Source: Spirochaetales bacterium (GTDB taxonomy: Bacteria; Spirochaetota; Spirochaetia; SZUA-6). From it: a stretch of DNA of 64,000 nt. The notes beneath the pieces were generated by a model. The model saw only the letters and a list, made by a program, of their open reading frames with translations. It made no database searches and was not told the origin of the DNA. Shown in pieces: positions 51,326 to 60,481 of this stretch; within the stretch, counting starts at the first letter, position 1; each line of letters opens with the position of its first letter. A program made the translations under genes and the position numbers. The stretch spans positions 330,726 to 394,725 of the forward strand of contig JALUUM010000020.1 in assembly GCA_027021365.1 (NCBI GenBank), written 5' to 3'.

Positions 51326-51523
51326 TTAAGCCAGGATGTCTACGTTATAACCCGTTTCATTGTTTTGAGTTTCATCGTTATCCGTGGTTGTATCAACGGG
51401 CTGAGTTTCGTTTTCCTGTTCCCTTTCATTCTCGGGTTGAGATACGGTATCGGTAGGTTCAACCTTCTTCGGTGTCTGTGTTTCTTCGTAGTTTGAAACA
51501 GGATCAACAGGTCCTACGTCCAT
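51326..51523 (-). CDS. Small acidic, low-complexity protein of unknown function
   Basis: A 65-aa product rich in Glu, Asn, Thr and Gln, with repeated T-E-N-E-T-Q pieces and no hydrophobic segment; probably disordered. It ends GYNVDILA. The ATG at 51523 has AAGGAGG 8 nt upstream, a better ribosome binding site than many neighbours, which argues that it is a real gene; an ATA-preceded ATG at 51556 is not supported. It is divergent from mutS (36 nt apart) and convergent with iorB. I do not recognise a family. Confidence 0.55.
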   Translation of the reverse strand: MDVGPVDPVSNYEETQTPKKVEPTDTVSQPENEREQENETQPVDTTTDNDETQNNETGYNVDILA

Positions 51524-51524
51524 A

Positions 51525-51553
51525 TTGTCCTCCTTCTGTATATACAATATAAT
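51525..51553 (+). promoter_or_regulatory. Promoter of mutS, suggesting a leaderless transcript
   Basis: TTGTCC (51525-51530) and a perfect TATAAT (51548-51553) are 17 nt apart. The predicted start, 7 nt after the -10, is the A of the mutS ATG at 51560. The -35 overlaps the ribosome binding site of the divergent small gene. Confidence 0.6.
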
Positions 51554-51559
51554 CAAATT

Positions 51560-54160
51560 ATGCCCATGATTTCAACTCCTATGATGCTGCAGTATAAAAA
51601 AATAAAGGAAAAGTTCAGAGATGCCATTCTTTTCTTCAGACTGGGTGATTTTTATGAAATGTTCGAGGAAGATGCCAGGGAAGCATCCAAGTTATTGGAT
51701 CTTACCCTTACAAAGAGAAACGGAGTACCCATGTGTGGTATTCCGTATCATGCAAGCAAGAATTACATTGCAAAACTGATGAAGGCGGGAAAGAAGGTTG
51801 CAATATGTGAGCAGACCTTTATTCCCAAGCCGGGTCGTGGTATTGCAAGGAGAGAAGTAACAGAAGTCATTACGCCCGGTACGGTTATCGATGAGGACCT
51901 ATTAGAACGGGATTCAAACAACTACCTTGTAGCCCTTGGCAAATACAAGGAAAGATACTCTGTTGCATACATAGATCTTTCCACTGCTGATTTCGGTGCT
52001 ACTTCCTTTGGCGAGGAAGAAAAAATGGATTACTTAAAGAGGGAGATGGCAAGGTTCAGCCCTAGAGAAATAATAGTACAGGAATCCATGGTTGAGGAGG
52101 ATGAAGAAGTAGGAAAACTACTTGCGGCAAGCCAGGATATGCTTATAAACAGGTATCCCGAATGGAGTTTCGACATCACACTCTGCAGGGAGAGAATAGA
52201 AAAGCAACTTGGTGTGGCAAATCTTAAAGGCTATGGGTTGAAAGAAGATTCTGCAGAGATAGTCGCAGCAGGAATCATTCTGGATTATATTGCGGAGAAT
52301 TCAAAGAGTCTCCTGCCCCATATCCATGATCTAAAAGTTTACAGGAGAGAGAGATACGTCGGCCTCGATGAGTCTTCTCAGAAGAATCTCGAGCTTGTAA
52401 AGAATATGAATGATGGCAGCAGAAAATACACCCTACTGGAAGTTCTCGATTTCACAAAAACAGCAATGGGCTCGAGGAAATTAAAAAAATGGTTGTTGAA
52501 CCCGCTAAGAAATCGAGCTGAAATAGAGGAGCGTCTGAAAAGGGTTGAATATTTTTACAAGAACCAGCTGGTACTATCTTCGCTTCGAGATACACTGGGA
52601 CACGTTATGGATCTGGAACGTCTTGCATCCAAGATAGCAATGGACAAGGCCACGCCAAAGGATCTGCTTGGTATAAAGATAACATTGAAAGCAATAATGA
52701 ATCTGCCATCTCTGCTTGAATCGGATGAAATGAAATCTTACCTGGAAATGCTTGCAAGAAGACAGTCAGAAATAGCAGAAATAGTGGATCTCCTTGAAGC
52801 TACGATTGTCGAAGATCCTCCTGTACTGCTAACAGAGGGTAATATAATAAAGAGTGGGTATCATGGGGAGCTCGACCGCCTACGTGATATAAGGGAGAAT
52901 TCAAGAGAAATCCTGGGAAAATATCTCGAAGAGGAGAAAGAAAAAACCGGAATTGCTAATTTGAAAGTGCGGTACAACCGAGTAATAGGTTATTTTCTCG
53001 AAGTTACGAAGAGTAATCTTGGTAATGTTCCTCCGTATTTTATAAGACGACAATCTTTGGTAAACGGAGAACGCTTCACTACCGAGAGGTTGATTTCACT
53101 TGAGGCCGAGATAAACAGCGCTTCGGAAAAGATTGTGGAAATTGAAAAGAAAATATTTCTTGAAATACGGGGCAAGGTGAAGGCAATCATCGGACAGATA
53201 TTCGACGTCGCAGACACAGTTTCTACGCTCGATGTGCTACAGGGGTTTGCATTTGCATCAACCATACGTGGGTATTCCAAACCGGAAATAAGCAGTGAGA
53301 ATGAGATAATAATAAGGGGAGGCAGGCATCCTGTGGTGGAAGCTTATCTGCCTGGCGGAGGTTTTATTCCGAATGATACGGAGCTCTCGGTAAAGGAGAA
53401 ATATTTTCTCATGCTCACGGGTCCAAATATGGCCGGAAAATCCACCTATCTGAGGCAGGTGGCATTGATAGTTCTGATGGCGCATATTGGATGTTTCGTG
53501 CCTGCAGAGATGGCCAGGATAGGAATCGTTGATAGTATATTCTGTCGTGTCGGGGCCACCGACAATCTTGCGCGGGGTGAATCCACTTTCCTCATAGAGA
53601 TGACAGAAACGGCAAACATAGTAAGAAATGCGACTGCAAAGAGCCTTATCATAATGGATGAAGTGGGAAGGGGAACGAGCACACGCGACGGACAGGCGAT
53701 TGCAAGGGCCATAGTGGAATATATGCTGGAGGAAGTAAGGGGAATCACCTTGTTTGCAACTCATTACCATGAACTCACATCGATTGAGCACAGGGGTCTT
53801 GTAAACAAGTCGATGGATGTATTGGAACAGGGAAGGGACATAGTTTTCTTAAAAAAGATAAAAGACGGCCCTGCAGATCATTCATACGGGATACATGTTG
53901 CAAGGCTTGCAGGACTACCGGAAGTCATTACGGAGAGGGCATATCGATTACTGGAGGAGAGCCTCTCCTTGGAGCATGATGGTTCGAAAAGGCGGAAAGG
54001 AATTTCAAAATCAGAGAGAAGTTTCCGGCAAAAATCACTCTTTGCAGCCGAGGATACCATTAAGGACAGGATAAGGAACATAAGAATAGACACAACGACT
54101 CCCCTGCAGGCATTGAATATCTTGAATGAACTGCAGGAGGAGTTGAAGAGCGAGGATTGA
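51560..54160 (+). CDS. mutS: DNA mismatch repair protein MutS
   Basis: Recognises mismatches and starts repair. At 866 aa it is standard. The mismatch-binding domain has FFRLGDFYEMF at residues about 22-32 with the Phe-X-Glu wedge, then connector, lever and clamp regions, the ATPase with Walker A GPNMAGKST at 621-629, and MDEVGRGTSTRDG. The C-terminal dimerisation part is present. ATG at 51560 has no Shine-Dalgarno and is predicted to be the first transcribed base. It lies downstream of tamB-bamA-skp as in Treponema. It is convergent with the small coiled-coil gene at 54197, 36 nt apart, without a T-rich terminator. Confidence 0.98.
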   Translation: MPMISTPMMLQYKKIKEKFRDAILFFRLGDFYEMFEEDAREASKLLDLTLTKRNGVPMCGIPYHASKNYIAKLMKAGKKVAICEQTFIPKPGRGIARREVTEVITPGTVIDEDLLERDSNNYLVALGKYKERYSVAYIDLSTADFGATSFGEEEKMDYLKREMARFSPREIIVQESMVEEDEEVGKLLAASQDMLINRYPEWSFDITLCRERIEKQLGVANLKGYGLKEDSAEIVAAGIILDYIAENSKSLLPHIHDLKVYRRERYVGLDESSQKNLELVKNMNDGSRKYTLLEVLDFTKTAMGSRKLKKWLLNPLRNRAEIEERLKRVEYFYKNQLVLSSLRDTLGHVMDLERLASKIAMDKATPKDLLGIKITLKAIMNLPSLLESDEMKSYLEMLARRQSEIAEIVDLLEATIVEDPPVLLTEGNIIKSGYHGELDRLRDIRENSREILGKYLEEEKEKTGIANLKVRYNRVIGYFLEVTKSNLGNVPPYFIRRQSLVNGERFTTERLISLEAEINSASEKIVEIEKKIFLEIRGKVKAIIGQIFDVADTVSTLDVLQGFAFASTIRGYSKPEISSENEIIIRGGRHPVVEAYLPGGGFIPNDTELSVKEKYFLMLTGPNMAGKSTYLRQVALIVLMAHIGCFVPAEMARIGIVDSIFCRVGATDNLARGESTFLIEMTETANIVRNATAKSLIIMDEVGRGTSTRDGQAIARAIVEYMLEEVRGITLFATHYHELTSIEHRGLVNKSMDVLEQGRDIVFLKKIKDGPADHSYGIHVARLAGLPEVITERAYRLLEESLSLEHDGSKRRKGISKSERSFRQKSLFAAEDTIKDRIRNIRIDTTTPLQALNILNELQEELKSED

Positions 54161-54196
54161 TGCAGCTTTTTTTCACCCCGTTTCGGGCGGCAAATA

Positions 54197-54751
54197 TCAA
54201 CCTTCGAGTAATTTTAGAATGTTCTTCGTGTCCATTTCCCTGTTTATTCTTTCTGCGGCGGAGTTATTCATCTTGAGGGCAGTTATGGTATCGCTTGCAA
54301 GTTTTTCAATATTGATCTTTCCGTAACCTGCCACTGAATCGATGTTCTGAAGTACATTTTTAAGGCGTATCAGATGTTTTTCATAGAGGTCGATAGTTCT
54401 CGAAATATTTTCAATATCGAGATTTTCGATTTTTGGTTGTTCTGAGAGAAAAGATTCAACAATTTTTGCTCTCTTCGTTGCATCTGATTCGGTGACAAGA
54501 GCTCTGTTCAACTCTTTCAACCTGTCCCTGATCAAAATGGTTTCAGAAATATCTCTGCTATTCTTCATGAAGGTGTTCAGGATGATACTGTTGGTATTTT
54601 TTATCTTTTCTCCGATTCTCTTTACATTTTCACTGTCTACGGTTATCGAGACAGGAGCGGACCTGGATGATTTATTCCTTACGGCTCCACTTTCTTCGGT
54701 AATTTTTACGGAACTACCTTTGACAGGAAAATTTTTTCCTATTGTATTCAT
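54197..54751 (-). CDS. Helical cytoplasmic protein of unknown function
   Basis: A 184-aa product with no signal or membrane segment. After a Ser/Thr/Asn-rich start it is largely predicted alpha-helical (MKNSRDISETILIRDRLKEL, SRTIDLYEKHLIRLKNVL), with heptad-like spacing, so a coiled coil or helical bundle is likely. I do not recognise the family. The ATG at 54751 follows GGGGAGGGG on the minus strand; a GTG/TTG extension to 54775 would add eight residues but is less supported. It is divergent from comF with 26 nt between the starts. Confidence 0.6.
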   Translation of the reverse strand: MNTIGKNFPVKGSSVKITEESGAVRNKSSRSAPVSITVDSENVKRIGEKIKNTNSIILNTFMKNSRDISETILIRDRLKELNRALVTESDATKRAKIVESFLSEQPKIENLDIENISRTIDLYEKHLIRLKNVLQNIDSVAGYGKINIEKLASDTITALKMNNSAAERINREMDTKNILKLLEG

Positions 54752-54777
54752 ATTCCCCTCCCCAGAAGATACCATAC

Positions 54778-55557
54778 ATGATAACTTATAAAAGCATGGC
54801 TGTCAAATTGAAGGAAATTGTTGATCCTTTTATCGGGATTATTCGTGAGATGATTTTCCCCGAGCTCTGTATCCTATGCTCCGATAAATTGTACCATGGA
54901 GAAAAATATACGAGGTTTGCCCCTGTTTGTGAGAACTGTATCTCGCAGATTAAAAAGATATCAGGTACCAGGTGTAACATATGCGGTATGCCGCTGCCGG
55001 AGGGTTTTTCTATTTGTGCAAGGTGCCGAAGTGCACATTTCGAGTTCTACGATAATTATTCAATATTCGATTACAGAGACTGGGATATAAGGAGATTGAT
55101 CTTTCACTATAAATTCAAGAACAGAAAAAGAATTGCCAGGTACTTTGCACACGAACTGTATGAAACTATCAGCAATCGATACGGGGATGCTTTAATCGTT
55201 CCTGTACCCACAGGAAGAGCAGTTGTGAGGAAGAGAGGATGGGGACACATGGAAATCATAGGAAAGATACTCTCCGGCAAGTATAACATGAATGTTGCAG
55301 AACTTCTTAAGAAGAGACAGAAAGCTCCTCAACAGAAGAGTCTCGACCTAAAGGGGAGGCTCGCCCTGGGAAAGGGGAAATTTGTTTTCAGGAAGAGAAA
55401 GGTGAAAGAAACAATATCGAGAGGATGGACTGACAGAAGAGAAGTTGTTCTGATAGATGATATCTTTACAACCGGTGCAACTGCAAGTGAGTGTTCACAT
55501 GTACTTAAATCTATCGGATTCAAGGTTGTTCATGTTATTACCTTGGCAATTGATTGA
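54778..55557 (+). CDS. comF: ComF family phosphoribosyltransferase-like protein
   Basis: Member of the ComF/GntX family, needed for natural transformation in Gram-positives and Haemophilus; the biochemical role is not settled. The N-terminal zinc-finger part has CILC, CENC, CNIC and CARC cysteine pairs (residues about 31-90), and the PRPP-binding loop VVLIDDIFTTGATASEC is near the C-terminus. A KKRQKAPQQKSLDLKGR stretch is typical. The first ATG in the frame is at 54742; ATG 54778 is taken because the upstream codons overlap the divergent gene. Together with the comM gene at the start of the window, DNA-processing genes occur twice. Confidence 0.85.
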   Translation: MITYKSMAVKLKEIVDPFIGIIREMIFPELCILCSDKLYHGEKYTRFAPVCENCISQIKKISGTRCNICGMPLPEGFSICARCRSAHFEFYDNYSIFDYRDWDIRRLIFHYKFKNRKRIARYFAHELYETISNRYGDALIVPVPTGRAVVRKRGWGHMEIIGKILSGKYNMNVAELLKKRQKAPQQKSLDLKGRLALGKGKFVFRKRKVKETISRGWTDRREVVLIDDIFTTGATASECSHVLKSIGFKVVHVITLAID

Positions 55558-55567
55558 CAACGAAAGA

Positions 55568-55596
55568 TTGACACTCTTGATTCTTATTGTTATGTT
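55568..55596 (+). promoter_or_regulatory. Strong promoter in the rimP-nusA leader
   Basis: A perfect TTGACA (55568-55573) and TATGTT (55591-55596) are separated by 17 nt. A start near 55603 lies about 28 nt before a strong terminator hairpin, and 180 nt before rimP. Confidence 0.6.
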
Positions 55597-55630
55597 ATTG
55601 GAGTAGAATATTACAACTTTGTTTGGGTAG

Positions 55631-55656
55631 AGAGTCGGTTGTTCGACTCTTTTTTT
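55631..55656 (+). terminator. Intrinsic terminator in the leader ahead of rimP-nusA
   Basis: AGAGTCG (55631-55637) and CGACTCT (55644-55650) form a perfect 7-bp stem with a T-run TTTTTTT to 55656. It lies between comF and rimP and can either close comF or attenuate the leader transcript. A second 7-bp pairing, CAGGCCT (55669-55675) with AGGCCTG (55694-55700), follows and may be an anti-structure. Confidence 0.88.
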
Positions 55657-55782
55657 ATAGGTGCTCATCAGGCCTCTGCTTAATCTTGTATTTAGGCCTG
55701 TGTAGTGACGATATCGGACCTGTATAAGGGATGGAATTGAAAGGATAAGGGATTTCGAAAGGGATTGGGAAGGAGCGGATCA

Positions 55783-56229
55783 TTGCAGGACAGAATATTG
55801 CTGGAAAAGATTTCAAAAGAGATCCGGCCTGTCATCGAAGGAATGGGTTACAGCCTGGTGGAGATCAAGGTTGGAAGATCCAGGGGTATCAGTAAAGTGA
55901 GTGTTGTGATATACAGTAACAGAGGAGTTACTTTGAAGAATTGTGAGGATATTTCAAGGCTCATCTATCCAAGTCTCGAGGTGATGGAAGAGATTCCCGA
56001 TCTTACCCTGGAAGTATCTTCGCCGGGAATTGACAGGGTATTGAAGGATGATAGAGAATATGAAATCTTCAACGGAAGGGGATTACAGATAATTATCAAA
56101 GAAACAAACGAGGTTGTTCAAGGAATCCTGATAAATGCGGATAATGATTATATTTCTCTTAAAAACGGAGATATCATAAAGAGGTACAGAAAGGATTCAA
56201 TAAGAAAAGCGAGATTAAGGGATTTTTAA
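55783..56229 (+). CDS. rimP: Ribosome maturation factor RimP
   Basis: Assists 30S subunit assembly. About 148 aa: an N-terminal alpha/beta domain with PVIEGMGYSLVEIKVG, the conserved LTLEVSSPGIDRVLKDDREYE, and a C-terminal Sm-like domain with GILINADNDYISLKNG. TTG at 55783 is chosen because AAGGAG ends 7 nt upstream; earlier in-frame codons (from 55765) lie over that ribosome binding site. It precedes nusA by 20 nt, the usual operon order. Confidence 0.92.
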   Translation: MQDRILLEKISKEIRPVIEGMGYSLVEIKVGRSRGISKVSVVIYSNRGVTLKNCEDISRLIYPSLEVMEEIPDLTLEVSSPGIDRVLKDDREYEIFNGRGLQIIIKETNEVVQGILINADNDYISLKNGDIIKRYRKDSIRKARLRDF

Positions 56230-56249
56230 GGAGGTATGTAAATAAAAAA

Positions 56250-57731
56250 ATGTCATCAGATATGGCACAAGCAATAAAACAACTCGTACAGGATAAGGGT
56301 ATTTCAGAAGAATTGATATTGAAAACAATAGAATCTTCTCTACTTGCAGCATATAAGAAGAAGTTCGGAACTACTGAAAATGCTGTCATTCGATTCAGTG
56401 AAGATGGTACCGATGTAACTTTGTTTGCACAGAAGAAGATCGTGGAAAAGGTGGAAGATCCTGTACTGGAGATCTCTCTGGAAGAAGCATTACAGTACAA
56501 TGATGAATGTGAAATCGGTGATGAGCTTCTAATAGAGATAAACCCAAAGGATTTTGACAGAGTTGCAATTCAGAGTGCAAAGCAGAAGGCAAAACAGACC
56601 TTAAGGGAGATACAGAAAGATACACTCTATTCCGAGTTCAAGGATAAAGTGGGAGAAATGATAATCGGATACTACCAGAGGGAGAGAAACGGGAATATAT
56701 ACGTAGACCTTGGAAAGACCGAGGGAATACTGCCGAAAAAGTATCAGTCACCGAGGGAGATATACAGACCAAACGACAGAATAAAGGCATTGATATATGA
56801 AGTAAACAAGACACCTTCCGGTCTGCAGATAATTCTCTCCAGAACACATACGGACTTTGTAAGGCGTATTTTTGAGCTCGAGGTTCCGGAAATTTATGAC
56901 AGGACAATTGAGATATTCAATATCGTGAGAGAACCGGGATACAGAACCAAGATAGCGGTCTATTCAAACAGAGAGGATGTGGATCCGGTAGGTGCCTGTG
57001 TAGGACTTAAGGGAGTGAGAATACAGGCTGTTGTACGTGAACTGGAAGGCGAGAAGATAGATATACTTCGCTATGATCCGGACCCACGTATCTTTGTAAA
57101 AAATGCACTTTCACCGGCAGAAGTTACCCAGGTGATTATCCTGGATGAAGCAAAGAAACAGGTTCTTGCAGTGGTTCCCGATGATCAATTTGCCCTCGCA
57201 ATTGGGAAACAGGGTCTGAATGTTAGATTGGCAAACAGGCTGGTGGACTGGAATATTGATGTAAAGACAGAAACGCAGTTCAGCGAAATGGACATAGCGG
57301 TAGAGGCAAAGCGGGCAGTATCTGCACTTTTCAGTGAAGAAGAAGAGATTGTGAAGATCTCGGAGCTTCCCGGTATTACCGAAGAGATGGTGGAGACTCT
57401 GAAAAAGAATGGAATAGAGGACATAGAAACACTTATATCGTATAATGAAGAAGAACTGGCTGCCTTAGAAGGCATGACTGCAGAAGATGCGAAGAAACTT
57501 TCAGAGATAATCAAGGAAAATGTTGAGGTGGTAGAGGAAGAGATTGAGGAGCCAGTAGAAGAGGAAGAAAACGTCGAAAAAGAGAAGGTTGGTGAAGCAG
57601 AGGTGGAGTACAAGGAGGTTGTGGTTGAAGAAGAAACATACGAATGTCCCGAATGCGGTGCCACTGTTACGCCAGATATGACTGTGTGTCCTAACTGTGG
57701 TGTAGGATTGAGTTTCGAAGATGAAGAGTAA
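56250..57731 (+). CDS. nusA: Transcription factor NusA with a C-terminal zinc ribbon
   Basis: Pausing/termination and antitermination factor. N-terminal RNA-polymerase-binding domain (residues 1-130), S1 domain (GRENGNIYVDLGKTEGILP-like strand), and two KH domains (about 200-340; GACVGLKGVRIQAVVREL, AIGKQGLNVRLANRL). A helix-hairpin-helix repeat follows (EEMVETLKKNGIEDIETL; about 365-420), then a Glu-rich linker and an extra zinc-ribbon-like tail with CPEC and CPNC at about 466 and 481. A zinc ribbon is not usual in NusA. The ATG at 56250 is spaced about 13 nt from AAGGAGG. Followed by infB. Confidence 0.96.
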   Translation: MSSDMAQAIKQLVQDKGISEELILKTIESSLLAAYKKKFGTTENAVIRFSEDGTDVTLFAQKKIVEKVEDPVLEISLEEALQYNDECEIGDELLIEINPKDFDRVAIQSAKQKAKQTLREIQKDTLYSEFKDKVGEMIIGYYQRERNGNIYVDLGKTEGILPKKYQSPREIYRPNDRIKALIYEVNKTPSGLQIILSRTHTDFVRRIFELEVPEIYDRTIEIFNIVREPGYRTKIAVYSNREDVDPVGACVGLKGVRIQAVVRELEGEKIDILRYDPDPRIFVKNALSPAEVTQVIILDEAKKQVLAVVPDDQFALAIGKQGLNVRLANRLVDWNIDVKTETQFSEMDIAVEAKRAVSALFSEEEEIVKISELPGITEEMVETLKKNGIEDIETLISYNEEELAALEGMTAEDAKKLSEIIKENVEVVEEEIEEPVEEEENVEKEKVGEAEVEYKEVVVEEETYECPECGATVTPDMTVCPNCGVGLSFEDEE

Positions 57732-57780
57732 TGGGGAATAGTGAAGGAAAGATTTTAATAACGAATAGGTAAGAGGCAAT

Positions 57781-60147
57781 ATGGCTGAAGAAGAAAAGAA
57801 AGAAAATAAACCCAAAGTAACTCTTATTAAACATAAGAAGGAAAAGACACCTGTTTCGGATAAGGGAGACGGTACTAAAGAGAAAAAGAAGGTAGTGGTC
57901 GTTAAGAAAAAAGTCGTAGTTCGCAGAAACATCCACAAAATGAGTAAGGCAGCTACATCTCCTGTAGAGGAAAAAGAGACCAAACCCGTAATCTCACCGG
58001 AGGATTCCCTCTCTAAAGGAAGTACGGTAAGACCCGAGTCAACGGGTAAGGTTGGCATCGAAGAGAGAAAGCCACAACGTGAATCGAGAACGCAAACGCG
58101 TGTTCAAAGAGGACCAAGGAGCTATGGGTCACCTGGTAATCAACGACCGGCAAGACCCAGGTACCAGGGGCAAAGAGAGAAAAAGCCTCTTTCCAGCGAG
58201 GTGAGAACAGGGAAACCGGCACCTCCCGTTGCCGAGGCAAAGAAAGCCCCGGGAAAGAAGTTTTTTAAGACTAAGAAAAAAGGTGCCTATCAAAAGAAAA
58301 AATATGAGGAACAGGAAGAGAAGGTTCTGCAGTTCAAGAAAAAACAGATGCAGCGTACCAATCCCGTTCCAAAAGAGATCTCGATAATGGAAGTTATAAC
58401 AGTTTCCGATCTTGCAAAAAAGATGAATCTGAAAGCTTCCGAGCTTATTTCCAAACTCATGAGCATGGGAATGATGGTGACCATAAACCAACAGATCGAT
58501 TCGGAAACTGCTGCAATACTTGCAGACGAATACGGGTGCAAAGTGAATATTGTTTCTCTGTATGATGAAACGCAAATTCAAAAGGAAGAAGACCACGAGG
58601 AGGATCTGGAAGCGAGACCTCCGATTGTTACGGTAATGGGTCACGTAGACCACGGTAAGACGAAATTGCTCGATGCGATAAGGAGCACCAGTGTTGCGGA
58701 AAAGGAATATGGCGGAATTACTCAGCATATTGGTGCATACATGGTTGAACTACCGCAGGGTGGGAAGATAACCTTCCTCGATACACCAGGACATGAAGCC
58801 TTTACCTTGATGCGAGCCCGAGGGGCACAGATCACAGATATAGTTGTTCTCGTTGTAGCAGCAGACGATGGAGTGATGCCGCAGACCATAGAAGCGATAA
58901 ATCACGCAAAAGAGGCAGATGTGCCGATAATAGTTGCAATCAATAAGATAGACCTTCCCGATGCAAATGTTGACAAAGTGAAGAAGCAGCTATCCGAGTA
59001 TGATCTGATACCTGAGGAATGGGGAGGGAATACCCTGTTTTGCGAGGTGTCAGCTCTGAAAAAACTGGGGATAGAGGGTCTGTTGGAAAATATTCTGTTA
59101 CAGGCAGAAATTCTTGAGTTGAAAGCAAATTACAAATGCAGAGCAGAGGGGAAGATTTTGGAATCAAAGGTGGATTTCGGACGCGGAATAGTGGCTACGG
59201 TGATAATTCAACGAGGCACGCTGAAGATTGGAGATTCCTTTGTTGCTGGAATATATCCCGGTAGAGTAAGAGCCATGTTCGATGACAAAGGACAACGTGT
59301 AGAAAAAGCAACACCTGCAATGCCTGTGGAAATTCTGGGATTTTCAGGTATTCCTACTGCAGGAGATCCATTCCAGGTGACCGACTCGGAGAAATCGGCA
59401 AGGCTGATAAGTGAGAAACGGCAGGAACTGAAAAAAATCGAGGAAGCAAAAAACGTAAAGAAGATAACACTCGATAATCTCTATGAACAGATAAAGGAAG
59501 GTGCTCTTCAAGAATTGAAAGTGATAATAAAAGGTGATGTTCACGGATCGGTTGAAGCCCTTCAAACTGCCTTGGAGAAGCTTAGCAATGATGAAATAAG
59601 GTTAACGGTGATTCATGCATCGGCAGGTGCCATAAATGAGAGTGATGTAAGGCTTGCATCAGCATCGAATGCGATAATTATCGGTTTTCATGTAAGGCCT
59701 ACACCGGGAGCTCAGAGCCTTGCTGAAAAGGAAAAGGTGGAGATAAGGAAATACAATATAATTTATGAAGCGGTTGACGATATCAAGTCAGCAATGGAAG
59801 GTATGCTTGCTCCGGAGATAAAAGAAGAGGTAACAGGAAACGCAGAGGTGAGAAATATCTTCAAAATATCCAAGGTGGGAACCATAGCAGGATGTTATGT
59901 GACTACCGGTACGATAAAAAGAGGAACCAATGCTCACCTTATAAGAGACGGAGTAGTAATATACGATGGCAAGATCGCTTCATTGAAACGATTCAAAGAG
60001 GATGTGAGAGAAGTAGAAGCGGGATACGAATGTGGAATCGGAATAGAAAATTTCAATGATTTGAAGGTTGGTGACGTTATCGAGGCATATGAAATAAAGA
60101 AAATAGCAAAGAAGCTCATGGAAAGCGGAGAAAATGTCAGAGATTAG
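57781..60147 (+). CDS. infB: Translation initiation factor IF-2
   Basis: GTPase that brings initiator tRNA to the 30S subunit. 788 aa. A long N-terminal Lys/Arg-rich, low-complexity region (about 1-200; repeated KKxVVVxK and arginine-glycine segments), then the IF2-N domain ([22 protein letters not shown]), then the GTPase domain with G1 GHVDHGKT at about 287, G3 DTPGHE, and NKIDLP. Domains II to IV follow ([27 protein letters not shown]). ATG at 57781 follows AAGAGG. Its end overlaps rbfA by 14 nt. Confidence 0.98.
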   Translation: MAEEEKKENKPKVTLIKHKKEKTPVSDKGDGTKEKKKVVVVKKKVVVRRNIHKMSKAATSPVEEKETKPVISPEDSLSKGSTVRPESTGKVGIEERKPQRESRTQTRVQRGPRSYGSPGNQRPARPRYQGQREKKPLSSEVRTGKPAPPVAEAKKAPGKKFFKTKKKGAYQKKKYEEQEEKVLQFKKKQMQRTNPVPKEISIMEVITVSDLAKKMNLKASELISKLMSMGMMVTINQQIDSETAAILADEYGCKVNIVSLYDETQIQKEEDHEEDLEARPPIVTVMGHVDHGKTKLLDAIRSTSVAEKEYGGITQHIGAYMVELPQGGKITFLDTPGHEAFTLMRARGAQITDIVVLVVAADDGVMPQTIEAINHAKEADVPIIVAINKIDLPDANVDKVKKQLSEYDLIPEEWGGNTLFCEVSALKKLGIEGLLENILLQAEILELKANYKCRAEGKILESKVDFGRGIVATVIIQRGTLKIGDSFVAGIYPGRVRAMFDDKGQRVEKATPAMPVEILGFSGIPTAGDPFQVTDSEKSARLISEKRQELKKIEEAKNVKKITLDNLYEQIKEGALQELKVIIKGDVHGSVEALQTALEKLSNDEIRLTVIHASAGAINESDVRLASASNAIIIGFHVRPTPGAQSLAEKEKVEIRKYNIIYEAVDDIKSAMEGMLAPEIKEEVTGNAEVRNIFKISKVGTIAGCYVTTGTIKRGTNAHLIRDGVVIYDGKIASLKRFKEDVREVEAGYECGIGIENFNDLKVGDVIEAYEIKKIAKKLMESGENVRD

Positions 60148-60481
60148 ACGAAAAAAGGTCGAGAGCCTCCTTCAGAGGGAGCTGACTGAAATTATCATGA
60201 GTGATGACCTTAAAGATCCAAGGGTCGATAAGATGCTATCATTGACGGATCTGACTCTTTCGAAGGATTTGAAATATGCAAAAATATATATTTCTTTTTA
60301 CGGAAGCAGGGAAACTCACGTTCTCATTGTGGAAGCACTGAATCACGCTTCCGGTTTCCTTAGGGGGTTACTGGCAAGGAGAGTAAGACTAAGAACTATT
60401 CCGGAACTGAGATTTATTTTGGATGAGTCCATTGAACGTGGATTCAGAGTTATCAAGAAAATCAGGGAAGTCACGGGGTGA
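60134..60481 (+). CDS. rbfA: Ribosome-binding factor A
   Basis: Cold-shock-type ribosome maturation factor for 30S. 115 aa with the KH-like fold: the family start [19 protein letters not shown], conserved [27 protein letters not shown], and [21 protein letters not shown]. It starts 14 nt inside infB, and its stop overlaps the truB GTG start as GTGA. Confidence 0.97.
   Translation: MSEIRRKKVESLLQRELTEIIMSDDLKDPRVDKMLSLTDLTLSKDLKYAKIYISFYGSRETHVLIVEALNHASGFLRGLLARRVRLRTIPELRFILDESIERGFRVIKKIREVTG

Noticed and set aside
54161..54196. Hairpin CCCG-TTT-CGGG after mutS as a terminator
   Set aside because: The stem is only 4 bp and there is no T-run on either strand.
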